DNA from: CAWCUU01 sp963798855
GTDB lineage: Bacteria; Gemmatimonadota; Gemmatimonadetes; Longimicrobiales; RSA9
Length of the DNA stretch: 64,000 nucleotides
Reading direction: 5' to 3'
Assembly (NCBI GenBank): GCA_963798855.1
Contig: CAWCUU010000001.1
Location: 62,001-126,000, forward strand
The notes beneath the pieces are model-generated. The model saw only the letters and a list, made by a program, of their open reading frames with translations. It had not been told where the DNA came from and searched no databases. The translations under genes were made by a program, and so were the position numbers. Within the stretch, counting starts at the first letter, position 1. Every line of letters begins with the position of its first letter. Shown piece by piece: positions 15,090 to 24,358 of this stretch.

Positions 15090-15841
15090 CGAGGGTTCGG
15101 ATATCGCGGGTCGTGCTGCTCATGGCGGCGGTGTGGATGCCGATGCCGGGTGCGGCGCAGACGCCGAGGGAGATCGTGGACCGCGTGGACCGGCTGCTGC
15201 GCGGCGCATCGAGCCGAGGCACGCTGGTGATGGAGATCGAGACGGCGCACTGGAAGCGGACGCTCGAGATGAAGGTGTGGTCGTTGGGGACGGAGTACAG
15301 TCTGATTCGGGTGGTCTCGCCGCAGAAGGAGGCGGGCACGGCTACGCTGAAGGCGAAGCAGGAGGTGTGGAACTACCTGCCGCGTGTGGATCGGACGATC
15401 AAGGTGCCGCCGTCGCTGATGATGGGGTCGTGGATGGGCTCGCACTTCACGAACGACGACCTGGTGAAGGAGAGCCGCATGGTGGACGACTACGACATCG
15501 CGATCGGATACGAGGGACCGCGGGATGGTGAGACGGTGTGGGAGCTGGTGCTGACGCCGAAGCCGGAGGCGGCGGTGGTGTGGGGCAGGATCGTGGAGCA
15601 GGTGCGAAAGCGGGACCTGATGCCGGTGTGGGCGAAATATTACGATGAGGACGGGGAGCTGGTCCGCACGATGAGCTTCGGGGACTACCGGACGATGGGC
15701 GGGCGGCTGGTGCCGGCCCGTATGACGGTGGTGCCGGCGGACGAGCCGGCGGAGCGAACGGTGGTCGAGTACCGTGACCTCGAGTTCGACGTCGGCCTGG
15801 ACCCGTCGTTCTTCTCCCTGCGGAATCTGAGGGGCCGATGA
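15086..15841 (+). CDS. LolA-like periplasmic outer-membrane lipoprotein-sorting protein
   Basis: 251 residues with a cleavable signal peptide (MTRVRISRVVLLMAAVWMPM...GAAQ). The mature part matches the pattern of COG2834-type outer membrane lipoprotein-sorting proteins: helix 'REIVDRVDRLLRG', strands with EVWNYLPRVDRTIKVPPSLM, MMGSWMGSHFTNDDLVKES and a final 'VEYRDLEFDVGLDPSFFSL' segment. Such proteins form a half-barrel that shields lipid chains in the periplasm. GTG 15086 overlaps the tetR stop (GTGA). Between tetR and two FtsX permeases, it is probably the shuttle of this export system. Confidence 0.87.
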   Translation: MTRVRISRVVLLMAAVWMPMPGAAQTPREIVDRVDRLLRGASSRGTLVMEIETAHWKRTLEMKVWSLGTEYSLIRVVSPQKEAGTATLKAKQEVWNYLPRVDRTIKVPPSLMMGSWMGSHFTNDDLVKESRMVDDYDIAIGYEGPRDGETVWELVLTPKPEAAVVWGRIVEQVRKRDLMPVWAKYYDEDGELVRTMSFGDYRTMGGRLVPARMTVVPADEPAERTVVEYRDLEFDVGLDPSFFSLRNLRGR

Positions 15842-17103
15842 GCGGTGGCGGCGCCGTGTGGTGGCGGATCGCGTGGCGCAACCTGTGGCGCAACCGGCGT
15901 CGCACGGTGATCACCGCGGCGGCGCTGGCGTTCGGCTTCTTCGCCGCGGTGCTGATGGTCGGCCTGTCGGACGGGATCGTCGCGGAGATGATCGACAACG
16001 GCACGGGCCTCGTGAGCGGGCAGGTGCAGGCGCACGCGCGAGGCTATCTGCCGAAGCGGGACCTGTACTCGACGCTCGGCGGGGACGAGGGGGTGGACGT
16101 CGCGCGGGTGCTCGACATCGTAGCACGGACCCCCGGCGTCACGGCCGCGACGCCGCGCGTCTACGGCGGCGGCCTGCTGAGCGCGGGGAAGGAGACATCG
16201 GCGGGCGTGCTGGTCGGTGTGGAGGTGAGCCGCGAGGCAGGCGTGAGTCGCCTGCTCGGCTCGATCCGGCGAGGCAGGGCGCCGGCCGAAGGCGCGCGGG
16301 AGCTGGCGATCGGGACGGAGCTCGCGCGCAAGCTCGGCGTCGCCCCGGGCGATGAGATCGTGGTCGTCGCACCCGCGGCGGATGGCTCCCTCGGCAACGA
16401 CCTGTTCCGTATCTCGGGCGTGTTCCACACCGGCATGGCGGGCCTCGACGACGGCTACGCGGTGCTGCCGATCCGCACGCTGCAGAACCTCCTCGCCCTG
16501 TCTCCGGGCCGCATCCACGAGGTCGCCGCTTCGATCGCCGATCCGTGGGCCGCGGACTCGGTGGCCGCGGCGGCGGAGGCCGCGCTCGGCGGAGCGGGCA
16601 TCGACGTCAATGTCGAGGGCTGGCCGACGTATCGGCCCGAGCTCCGCGAGTACGCGAGCCTGGCGCTCTCCATGAACTGGGTGATCGTCGCGATCGTGTT
16701 CATCATGGCGATCTTCGGCGTGGCGAACACGATGCTGATGGGTACGTTCGAGCGTCGTCGCGAGTTCGCCGTCGTGCGCGCGCTCGGCACCGCGCCCGGC
16801 GGCATCGGCCGGACGGTCGTCTACGAGGGGCTGATCCTCGGCGCAATGGCGCTGCTCGGCGGCGTGCTCCTCACGGTGCCCATCGTCATCTGGTTCCACC
16901 GCGCTCCGCCGAGCGTCGGCTTCCTGTTCGGCGACTTCACGATGGGCGGAGCGCTGCTGCGCCCGGTGCTCCGGGTGGAGCCGTCCGTCCACGCGCCGGT
17001 GCTGAGCGCGATAGCGCTGCTCGCGACCGCCGTGCTCGCCGCGCTCTATCCTGCCTGGCGTGCGACGCGGGTGCCGCCCGCCGACGCGCTGGCCGGCCGA
17101 TGA
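15838..17103 (+). CDS. ABC transporter permease, FtsX/MacB (LolC/E-like) type, first subunit
   Basis: 421 residues. An N-terminal transmembrane helix (VITAAALAFGFFAAVLMVGL) is followed by a ~230-residue MacB-PCD-like periplasmic domain and three C-terminal helices, including the FtsX region ANTMLMGTFERRREFAVVRALG. Four-helix topology is that of LolC/LolE and MacB mechanotransmission transporters. ATG 15838 overlaps the preceding stop by 4 nt. Together with the next permease and the ATPase it would form a heterodimeric exporter. Confidence 0.9.
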   Translation: MSGGGAVWWRIAWRNLWRNRRRTVITAAALAFGFFAAVLMVGLSDGIVAEMIDNGTGLVSGQVQAHARGYLPKRDLYSTLGGDEGVDVARVLDIVARTPGVTAATPRVYGGGLLSAGKETSAGVLVGVEVSREAGVSRLLGSIRRGRAPAEGARELAIGTELARKLGVAPGDEIVVVAPAADGSLGNDLFRISGVFHTGMAGLDDGYAVLPIRTLQNLLALSPGRIHEVAASIADPWAADSVAAAAEAALGGAGIDVNVEGWPTYRPELREYASLALSMNWVIVAIVFIMAIFGVANTMLMGTFERRREFAVVRALGTAPGGIGRTVVYEGLILGAMALLGGVLLTVPIVIWFHRAPPSVGFLFGDFTMGGALLRPVLRVEPSVHAPVLSAIALLATAVLAALYPAWRATRVPPADALAGR

Positions 17104-18431
17104 GCGAGCAGCGCACCGGCGGACCCGGCCGCCCGGACCCGCCGTCGGCCTGGCTGCGGCGACGACTGCTGCTGTTGCGACTGTCGCTGCGCAACACCTG
17201 GCGCCAGGCACGCCGCAGCGCTCTGACCGCCTCCGCGATGACGCTCGGGCTCGCGCTGCTGATGATCTCTCGCGCGATCGCCGACGGCGGGCACGACCAG
17301 TGGATCGACGATGGCGTGCGGCTCGCCTCCGGGCACGTCGCGCTGCAGTCGCCTGGCTTCCAGGCCTCCGGCAGCCTGTCGGACCGGCTCGAGCCGGCGG
17401 CGGTCGCGCGCGCCGAGGCCGCGGTGCGGGCGGACGCCGTCGCACCGCTGGTACGGGCGACCGCTCCGCGGCTGCAGGTGAGCGGCCTCGCCAGCTCGCC
17501 CGGCGCCGCGGTGCCGGTCGCCGTGCAGGGGGTGGATCCGGTGAGGGAGGCCGCCTTCTCGCGCCTGCAGGAGCAGCTCGTGGAGGGGCAATACCTGCGC
17601 GGTGACGATCGGCTGCAGGCGTACGTGGGAATCCGTCTGGCCGAGCGGCTCGGGCTGCGCGTCGGATCGCGTCTGGTGCTCACCGCCCAGGGCGCATCGG
17701 GCGAGATCGCGGACCAGCTCGTGCGCGTGCGCGGCATCTTTCGCACGGGCATTCCGGAGATGGACGAAGGGCTCATCCAGATCCCGCTGACGACGGCTCG
17801 GGCGTGGCTCGGCACCCCGGGGTCGATCACGACGCTCGCGGTGCTGCTGCACTCCAGTCGCCGAACGGACGAGGCGGTGAGGCGGCTGCGCGCAGCGCTC
17901 CAGACGCCGGAAACCGGCTCCGGCCGGATCCGAGTGCTGCCCTGGCAGACGGCATCGCCGGAGCTCGACTCGGCCGTGAAGATCGACGACTACGGCGACT
18001 ATGTCTTTCACGGCGTGCTGTTCGGCATCATCGCGCTCGCCGTGCTGAACGCGGTGCTGATGTCCGTGCTGAACCGCAAGCGCGAGTTCGGCGTGCTCCG
18101 CGCGCTAGGTCTGACGCGGCGCGAGACGGGTGCCGTCGTCTTCGCCGAGGGGCTGCTGCTCACCGCGCTGAGCGGTGCGGTCGGCATCGCGCTCGGCTTC
18201 GGCATCACGTGGATCTTCTGGCGGCACGGCCTGGACTTCTCCAGCCTTCTCAACGGTGAATTCTCCGTCTCGGGCTCCATCGTGAATCCGGTGATCGTGC
18301 CGGAATTCCGTCTCGCACACGTCGCGCAGAGCCTCGCCTTCATCTTCATCGTGGGGGTGCTGGCATCCTTCTATCCGGCCCGGCAGGCAATGGCGATCGA
18401 CGTCGCCGAGGCCATGAAATTCGATCGGTGA
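17100..18431 (+). CDS. ABC transporter permease, FtsX/MacB (LolC/E-like) type, second subunit
   Basis: 443 residues with the same layout as the preceding permease: an arginine-rich start, TM1 (SALTASAMTLGLALLMISRA), a periplasmic domain, then three helices with VLMSVLNRKREFGVLRALGL. It is clearly homologous to its neighbour but diverged, so a LolC/LolE-like heterodimer is likely rather than a recent duplication. The ATG overlaps the previous stop (ATGA). Confidence 0.9.
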   Translation: MSEQRTGGPGRPDPPSAWLRRRLLLLRLSLRNTWRQARRSALTASAMTLGLALLMISRAIADGGHDQWIDDGVRLASGHVALQSPGFQASGSLSDRLEPAAVARAEAAVRADAVAPLVRATAPRLQVSGLASSPGAAVPVAVQGVDPVREAAFSRLQEQLVEGQYLRGDDRLQAYVGIRLAERLGLRVGSRLVLTAQGASGEIADQLVRVRGIFRTGIPEMDEGLIQIPLTTARAWLGTPGSITTLAVLLHSSRRTDEAVRRLRAALQTPETGSGRIRVLPWQTASPELDSAVKIDDYGDYVFHGVLFGIIALAVLNAVLMSVLNRKREFGVLRALGLTRRETGAVVFAEGLLLTALSGAVGIALGFGITWIFWRHGLDFSSLLNGEFSVSGSIVNPVIVPEFRLAHVAQSLAFIFIVGVLASFYPARQAMAIDVAEAMKFDR

Positions 18432-19168
18432 GCACGATGAGCCCACGGGAGCCGGCAGTCAGGACGCAGGATGTCTGGAAGGTCTACCCGCAGCGGCCGG
18501 AGCCGGTGACGGCGGTCCGCGGCGTGTCCTTCACGATTCAGCCCGGAGAGTTCGTGGCGCTGGCCGGCCCCTCCGGCTCGGGGAAAACGACGCTGCTCAA
18601 CCTGCTCGGGGGACTGACTCACCTCACGCGGGGCCGGATCTGGATCGGCGGCGTCGAGACGACCTCGCTGTCGGACCGCGAGCTGGCGCGTCTCCGCCTC
18701 GAGCGCATCGGCTTCGTGTTCCAGGCGTACAACCTCCTGCCGGTGCTGAGCGCGCTGGAGAACGCCGAGTTCACGCTGCTGCTGCGCGGCACGCCCGCCG
18801 AGGCGAGGCATCGCCGCGTGCGCGAGCTGTTTCGCGAGATCGGGTTGGAGGGAATGGAGGATCGGCGGCCGGGTGAGCTCTCGGGCGGGCAGCAGCAGCG
18901 GGTCGCGGTCGCGCGCGCCGTCGTCGGCGAGCCCGACCTCGTACTGGCCGACGAGCCGACCGCCAATCTCGACTCCGCGACCGCCGACGCGCTTCTGGGC
19001 GTGATGGAGCGACTGAACCACGAGCACGGCGCCACGTTCATCTTTTCGACACACGACCCCCGCGTGATGGAGCGGGCGCACCGGATCATCCGTCTCGTGG
19101 ACGGCGCGGTCGAGAGCGACGAGCGCCGCGATCCGCACGCGGCGCGCGCGAGCCTGCCGGCACGGTGA
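18428..19168 (+). CDS. ABC transporter ATP-binding protein (LolD/MacB-type)
   Basis: 246 residues. Walker A GPSGSGKT at 47-54, Q-loop in FVFQAYNLLPVLSALEN, signature LSGGQQQRVAVARAV, Walker B LVLADEPT with ANLDS, and the switch histidine in STHDPRVMERA. The helical-domain sequence is that of the LolD/MacB/FtsE group. GTG 18428 overlaps the permease stop (GTGA); ATG 18437, 9 nt on, is the alternative. It should power the two FtsX permeases. Confidence 0.94.
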   Translation: MSTMSPREPAVRTQDVWKVYPQRPEPVTAVRGVSFTIQPGEFVALAGPSGSGKTTLLNLLGGLTHLTRGRIWIGGVETTSLSDRELARLRLERIGFVFQAYNLLPVLSALENAEFTLLLRGTPAEARHRRVRELFREIGLEGMEDRRPGELSGGQQQRVAVARAVVGEPDLVLADEPTANLDSATADALLGVMERLNHEHGATFIFSTHDPRVMERAHRIIRLVDGAVESDERRDPHAARASLPAR

Positions 19169-20334
19169 GGTCCCCGACCTCCTGCATCGGGGTCGTGCTG
19201 TGTCTCGCGCTGCCGCGAGCGGCGCAGGGGCAGGAGTGGGGCGTGCACGGCTATTCGCTGAACGTCGCCACCGTGCAGGCGGCGGGCGAGCTCGGCCCCG
19301 CCCTGGCCACCGATCTGCAGCGGTTGCGGCTCCTGGCGGCGCCGCGCATCGGGCGACTCGCGCTGGACGTCGCGTACGAGCACACGCTGCTCTGGCGCGA
19401 TCACGACGACGCGGGGATGTCGACCGTGATCGCCGCATCCGCCAGCCGCTCCCGCCCGGACCTCGACTGGAGCGTGCTCAGCCGCGACAGGGTGGAATGG
19501 CGGCACCGCTTCGATCGCCTGGCGGCGGACTTCTCTTCGTCCCGCGTGCAGCTGACCGTCGGACGGCAGGCGATCTCCTGGGCGACGACGCTCTTCCTCA
19601 CGCCGGCCGATCCGTTCGCGCCGTTCGATCCGGCGGACCCGTTCCGCGAGTACCGCGCGGGCGTCGACGCAGCGCGGCTGCAGCTCTTTCCCGGCCCGTT
19701 CAGCACGGTCGACGTCGTCGTCGAGCGCTCGACCGCCGGTGCCACCGCGCTCGCTCGCGGCAAGCGCGCCTTCGGCGCGTGGTCCCTCTCCGCCTGGGCC
19801 GGCTCGCTGCGCGGGCGTCCGGCGGTCGCCGCGGCGGCCGAGGGGGCCATAGGTGCCTGGGCCATCCGCGCCGAGGCCGAGACGCGCAGACCCTGGCAGA
19901 GCGGCACGGCGCTCCGCGCCGCTACCGGCATTGACCGGCGCTTCTCCGTCGCCGGACGCGACCTGTACGTGCTCTTCGAGGCCCAGCACGACGAGCTCGG
20001 CGCCTCCCGGCCCACCCGCTTCGGCGAGGTGGTCACTTCAGGACCGTACGCTCGTGGCGAGCTCCAGCTCCTCTCCCGGGATGCCGTGGCTGCGCAGGCG
20101 ACGTGGCAGGTGCACCCGCTCGTCTCCGCCGAGCTGCTCGGCCTGCTCAGCCTCAATGACGGCAGCGCCCTCGTCGCACCCGCTCTGGCCGCGTCTCTCA
20201 GCGATGAGGCGTCCCTCAGGCTCGGCGCATTCCTCGGCGCCGGCCGCGGCGGCCTGACGGAGGCCGCGCTGCCGCGCTCCGAGTTCGGGACGTTGCCGGC
20301 CTTCGGTTATCTCGCTCTCTCCGCGTTCTTCTGA
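19165..20334 (+). CDS. Outer-membrane beta-barrel protein of the export operon
   Basis: 389 residues. A signal peptide (VRSPTSCIGVVLCLALPRAAQGQ) is followed by alternating short amphipathic strands typical of an outer-membrane barrel, and the chain ends in aromatic residues (LALSAFF), the usual barrel-assembly signal. No named family is recognised with certainty. The GTG start overlaps the ATPase stop. Being last in an operon with a LolA-like shuttle and an ABC exporter, it may be the outer-membrane receiver or conduit. Confidence 0.8.
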   Translation: MRSPTSCIGVVLCLALPRAAQGQEWGVHGYSLNVATVQAAGELGPALATDLQRLRLLAAPRIGRLALDVAYEHTLLWRDHDDAGMSTVIAASASRSRPDLDWSVLSRDRVEWRHRFDRLAADFSSSRVQLTVGRQAISWATTLFLTPADPFAPFDPADPFREYRAGVDAARLQLFPGPFSTVDVVVERSTAGATALARGKRAFGAWSLSAWAGSLRGRPAVAAAAEGAIGAWAIRAEAETRRPWQSGTALRAATGIDRRFSVAGRDLYVLFEAQHDELGASRPTRFGEVVTSGPYARGELQLLSRDAVAAQATWQVHPLVSAELLGLLSLNDGSALVAPALAASLSDEASLRLGAFLGAGRGGLTEAALPRSEFGTLPAFGYLALSAFF

Positions 20335-20346
20335 GCTTCCGGCGGA

Positions 20347-21336
20347 TCACGCCGGCTTCAGCGCGACGAAAGTGCCCTCCGCGACGTCGCTCGTCTCCGC
20401 GAACCCGGCCTGGTCGATCCATGTGAGCAGCTCGGTCCGGGTGAGGCAGCGCCCCTGCGCCGTGTGCAGGAGCAGGTTCAGGCCGAACACGGCGGCGGAC
20501 GCCGGGCGGGTCCTGTCCTCCGTTACCACCAGCTCCTGGATCAGCAGCATTCCGCCGGGCGCGAGCGCCTGGTGGACGCGCTCGATCAGCCGGCGGGCGT
20601 GCGCGGGACCGGCGCCGTGCAGCACGTACGACAGCAGCGTCAGGTCGTGGCCCGGCGGCAGGGGATCGAATCGGTAGTCGCCGGCGACGAGTCGGATGCG
20701 CGCGTCCAGCCCGACCTGCGCTATGGTCTCGCGGGCGATCTCGAGCGGCACCGGAAGATCGAAGATCGTCGCCTTGAGGCGGGGATGCCTCGCGCACAGC
20801 GTGGCGGAGTAGACGGCGTGGCCGCCGCCGACGTCCAGCAGCTCACGACGTCCGGACAGATCGAGCCCCGCCCCTTCCAGCCGGTCCATCAACGCGGGGG
20901 CCAGCTCCATCGCATCGGCTCTCAGCCCTCGCTCGAGCAGGCGGGCTCCTGTGGGGTCGTCGGAGAACACATCCTCGCGGCCTCGCTGTCGCCCCTCCCT
21001 CACACGTTCGCTCAGCGTCCCCCACAGCTCCCAGTCGCGGGCGAGTGCCAGAGCGATATCACCGAGATAGCCGACGTGCCCGGGGAGCAGGTGCTCTCGC
21101 GCGAAGGGCGCGAGGGCGTACCCGTCCTCGGCCTTGTCGAGCAGCTCCAGTCCGGCCAATGCGTCCAGTAGCAGCTCCGTCGCCTGCGGCTCCGCCCCGA
21201 CGGCCCGGGCGACCCACGCCGCGCCGGCCGGTCCGGCCTCGAGCGGAGAGAAGACATCGAGCTCGATGGCGCAGTGCAGCGTTCGCGCGCGCCAGTAGCC
21301 GAGCGCCTCCTCAAAGGACTCGCGGGTCCATTCCAT
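20347..21336 (-). CDS. SAM-dependent O-methyltransferase (acetylserotonin-O-methyltransferase-like)
   Basis: 329 residues. An N-terminal dimerisation winged helix (WRARTLHCAIELDVFSPLE... ATELLLDALAGLELL) precedes a Rossmann methyltransferase domain with the SAM motif LLDVGGGHAVYS, the acidic loop IFDLPVP, and the family's LSYVLHGAGPAHARRLIERV. The likely product is an O-methylated small molecule, perhaps quinone-like or polyketide-like. The start has GGAGCGG before it and overlaps the end of the glycosyltransferase by 26 nt, so the two are probably co-expressed. Confidence 0.87.
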   Translation of the reverse strand: MEWTRESFEEALGYWRARTLHCAIELDVFSPLEAGPAGAAWVARAVGAEPQATELLLDALAGLELLDKAEDGYALAPFAREHLLPGHVGYLGDIALALARDWELWGTLSERVREGRQRGREDVFSDDPTGARLLERGLRADAMELAPALMDRLEGAGLDLSGRRELLDVGGGHAVYSATLCARHPRLKATIFDLPVPLEIARETIAQVGLDARIRLVAGDYRFDPLPPGHDLTLLSYVLHGAGPAHARRLIERVHQALAPGGMLLIQELVVTEDRTRPASAAVFGLNLLLHTAQGRCLTRTELLTWIDQAGFAETSDVAEGTFVALKPA

Positions 21337-22408
21337 GGCCGCTCCGATCCCCCGGCGACGCGAGCGTGCTCGCCCCCAGAAGCTCCCCGTAGATGCGCTC
21401 GTAATCGTCGATCAGACGCTCGACGTCGAAGCGCTGTTCGGCGTCACGCCGGCACGCCGCGCGGTCGATCTCGTGAACGCGGCCGACGGCGTCGACGAGG
21501 GCGTCCTCGTCGTCGCACAGGTAGCCGGTCGTGCCGTGGCGGATGATCTCGGGCATCGCGCCCCTCCGGAGCGCGATGACCGGAGTCCCGGCCGCGAGCG
21601 CCTCGGCGACCACCATGCCGAACGGCTCGTCCCACTGGACGGGGAAGAGGAAGCCGCGGCACCGCCCGACGAGAGCGATGACCTCGCGGTTCGCCAGCTC
21701 CGGGAGGTAGCGGACGCGGTCGCCGTCAATGTGCGGGGCGACCTGCTCCTCGAAATACGGGCGACTCTCGCGCAGGTTCGCGACCTGCGGGCCGACGATG
21801 ATCAGTCGCACGCCGGCCCGGGCGGCGACCCGGATCGCCTCGGCGATTCCCTTCCGCGGCGTCATCCGCGCGACGATCACGAGCGCATCCTCGTCGCCGG
21901 CGCCGATCGGAATTGCACGGGTGTCCACCGCGTTGTGGATCACGGTGCCGTCCGGCCGGCCGACGGAGCGCGCCTGCGCCGCGCTCACGAACACGCCGTG
22001 CAGCCGCCCGGCCGTCGCTTCGTAGTAGTCGAGCAGCTCCCGCGTGATGAACTGGTAGGTCACGATGAGCGGCGGGTCCTGCGGCCCCCAGAAGTACGGC
22101 GCCAGGGTGGGCCAGTGGGCGTGGACGAGATCGAAGCGAGCAGCGCTTCGGCGCAGCTCGTACGTGTTCATCGCCTCGTAATCCCGCTCCAGGTAGACCG
22201 ACCAGTCGGGACGGTCCAGCAGTGCCCGATCCGTGACGGAGTGGAGCGGGCAGCTCACGCTCGAGTCGCCGGAGGCGAACAGCTCGACCCGGTGCCCGCG
22301 ACGGTGCAGCCCCTCGACGAGGTGGTAGGCGATCCACTCGGTGCCGCCGTGCGTCCGCGGCGGCACGCGCAGCGACACGCTGTTCACGTGCGCGATCCGC
22401 AGGCCCAT
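21311..22408 (-). CDS. GT4-family glycosyltransferase
   Basis: 365 residues with GT-B fold. The N-terminal domain starts RIAHVNSVSLRVPPRTHGGTE, where the glycine-rich GGTE loop is the usual acceptor/donor region. The C-terminal domain has VIVARMTPRKGIAEAIR, the donor-binding LFPVQWDEPFGMVVAEALA with the conserved EPFG-x7-E motif, and GTPVIALRRGAMPEI. It retains configuration-type GT4 residues and is likely active on a nucleotide sugar. Its neighbours suggest glycosylation of a small molecule or surface polymer. Confidence 0.9.
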   Translation of the reverse strand: MGLRIAHVNSVSLRVPPRTHGGTEWIAYHLVEGLHRRGHRVELFASGDSSVSCPLHSVTDRALLDRPDWSVYLERDYEAMNTYELRRSAARFDLVHAHWPTLAPYFWGPQDPPLIVTYQFITRELLDYYEATAGRLHGVFVSAAQARSVGRPDGTVIHNAVDTRAIPIGAGDEDALVIVARMTPRKGIAEAIRVAARAGVRLIIVGPQVANLRESRPYFEEQVAPHIDGDRVRYLPELANREVIALVGRCRGFLFPVQWDEPFGMVVAEALAAGTPVIALRRGAMPEIIRHGTTGYLCDDEDALVDAVGRVHEIDRAACRRDAEQRFDVERLIDDYERIYGELLGASTLASPGDRSGHGMDPRVL

Positions 22409-22459
22409 CGTCAGGCGTCTCCGCTTCGCGGCGCGATGTGCAGAGCGGACGACATCGCC

Positions 22460-24214
22460 TCAGTCACGGGCGTGGCGCGCTCGCCGCTCCTCCTGGAGCC
22501 GGCGGTGTACCTGCGCGTTCTCGAGCCACGGCTTGCGCTGGAAGTAGCTGCGCGTCAGCTGCACCACGATCGGCGAGAGCAGCAGCAGCGCGATCAGGTT
22601 CGGGAAGATCACGATGCCGAGAAACACGTCGCCGAGGTCCCACGCGACGGTCAGCGGCAGCACCGCTCCGACGAAGTGCATCATCACGTAGACGAGCTTG
22701 TAGGGCAGGATCGCCTTCGCCCCGAACAGGTAGTTCGCGCACCGGTCGCCGTAGTAGCTCCACGAGATCGCGGTCGAGATCGCGAACAGGATGACCGAGA
22801 CGAGCACGACGTAGTCGCCCCACCTGCCGGGCAGGCCCTTCTCGAACGCGAGCATGGTCAGTGGCGCGGCGCTTTCAACGGCCATCCCCCAGAGCGAGGC
22901 GCGCTGCGTGCCGCCCGCTTCCACCGCCACAGCGCGGTCGGGATAGATCGTTCCCGTGAAGGGCGTGCTCATGTCGGCGTCGACGAAGAAGCGCTCGACC
23001 GCCACCTCGTGCCACGCCAGCGCCGGTGTGCGGTCGCTCTCGTAGGCCGGAGTGCCATCCTGCACCTGGATCGGCCCCGCCGCCTGCGACGGGACGTAGC
23101 GACCGGTCGCGCTGGGCGCCATGTAGCCAATGTCGCCGCCGCCGAGCGTGATCTGCGTCGGCACTCGCTCCTGCCATGCGCCCGTGATGATGATGGTAAG
23201 CGCCGTCAGCGTGCAGATCACGATCGTGTCGATGAACGGCTCGAGCAGCGCGACGACGCCCTCGGAGACCGGCTCGTCGGTTTTCGCGGCCGCGTGCGCG
23301 ATCGGGGCGGAGCCCTGCCCGGCCTCGTTCGAGAACAGCCCGCGCTTGACCCCCCACATCATCGTGACCAGCACGGCGCCGACCCCCGTCCCCGCCACCC
23401 CCGCGGACGGGCTGAACGCGTCGTGGAAGATGAGCCCGAGGCTGGGCAGGACCTGGTCGGCGTTGACGAGCACCACGTACAGCGCGCCGAGCACGTAGAT
23501 CGCGGCCATCAGCGGCGCGAGAACGGAGGTCACGCGCCCGATGCGCGTGATGCCGCCCAGGATGACGGCCGCGACCACCGAGGCGGTGATGAGCCCCGTG
23601 ATCCACGTCGGCACGCCCCACGTCGTCTGCACCGAGTCGGCGACCGTGTTCGCCTGGATGCCGTTTCCGGTCAGGAACGCCGTCGTGCCGAGCATCAGCG
23701 CGAAGAAGACCGCCATCCACTTCCACTGCGGGCCGAGGCCGCGCTCAATGTAGTACATGGGGCCGCCCGAGACCGAGCCCTCCCACCGCTCCGGATCGGT
23801 GTCCCGCTTCTCCACCTGGCGGTAATGCTGCGCCAGCGTCACTTCCGTGTACTTCACCGCCATCCCGAGGAACGCCGTCACCCACATCCAGAACAGCGCG
23901 CCCGGGCCGCCCCAGTGGATCGCGATCGCAACGCCCGCGATGTTGCCGATGCCCACGGTCGCCGAGAGGGCGGTCGTCAGGGCCTGGAAGTGCGAAACAT
24001 CGCCCGGCTCGTTCGGATCGTCGTACTTGCCGCTCGTGACGCCGAAGCCGTGCGGCAGCCGGCGCAGCTGGATGAAGCCGAGCCGCAGCGTCAGGAAGAT
24101 GCCCGTCCCCAGCAGCGCGAGCACGACGAACGGGATCTTCTCGTCGCCCATCTGGAAGCCGGAGCTCCACACGAGATTGTAGATCCAGTCGACGACGTTC
24201 TGGAGCGATTCCAT
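22460..24214 (-). CDS. Amino-acid:cation symporter (AGCS/AlsT family) with an extra internal domain
   Basis: 584 residues; the family is usually ~450-490. The transport core is typical: LSATVGIGNIAGVAIAIHWG, GALFWMWVTAFLGMAVKYTE, RGLFSNEAGQGSAPIAHAAA and the end WSYYGDRCANYLFG. An insertion of ~95 residues (about 349-445), rich in G, T, D and P and without hydrophobic helices, lies between the helix ending ITGAWQ and the next at GRWGDYVVLVSVI. Sodium-coupled uptake of alanine or glycine is the family function. The start has GGAG 7 nt upstream. Confidence 0.92.
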   Translation of the reverse strand: MESLQNVVDWIYNLVWSSGFQMGDEKIPFVVLALLGTGIFLTLRLGFIQLRRLPHGFGVTSGKYDDPNEPGDVSHFQALTTALSATVGIGNIAGVAIAIHWGGPGALFWMWVTAFLGMAVKYTEVTLAQHYRQVEKRDTDPERWEGSVSGGPMYYIERGLGPQWKWMAVFFALMLGTTAFLTGNGIQANTVADSVQTTWGVPTWITGLITASVVAAVILGGITRIGRVTSVLAPLMAAIYVLGALYVVLVNADQVLPSLGLIFHDAFSPSAGVAGTGVGAVLVTMMWGVKRGLFSNEAGQGSAPIAHAAAKTDEPVSEGVVALLEPFIDTIVICTLTALTIIITGAWQERVPTQITLGGGDIGYMAPSATGRYVPSQAAGPIQVQDGTPAYESDRTPALAWHEVAVERFFVDADMSTPFTGTIYPDRAVAVEAGGTQRASLWGMAVESAAPLTMLAFEKGLPGRWGDYVVLVSVILFAISTAISWSYYGDRCANYLFGAKAILPYKLVYVMMHFVGAVLPLTVAWDLGDVFLGIVIFPNLIALLLLSPIVVQLTRSYFQRKPWLENAQVHRRLQEERRARHARD

Positions 24215-24358
24215 TCAGTCTCCGGGAGTGCACGTGAAGAAGACGCAAGGTGCCGTGTCCCCCCGCCCCGTCGCAAGCTTAATCGGAGGGGGCGCGGAGA
24301 CGGTCAATGCAGCGTCGAGAACCCCGATCCCGCGAAGAAAGCATCCGCGACCGCCGCG

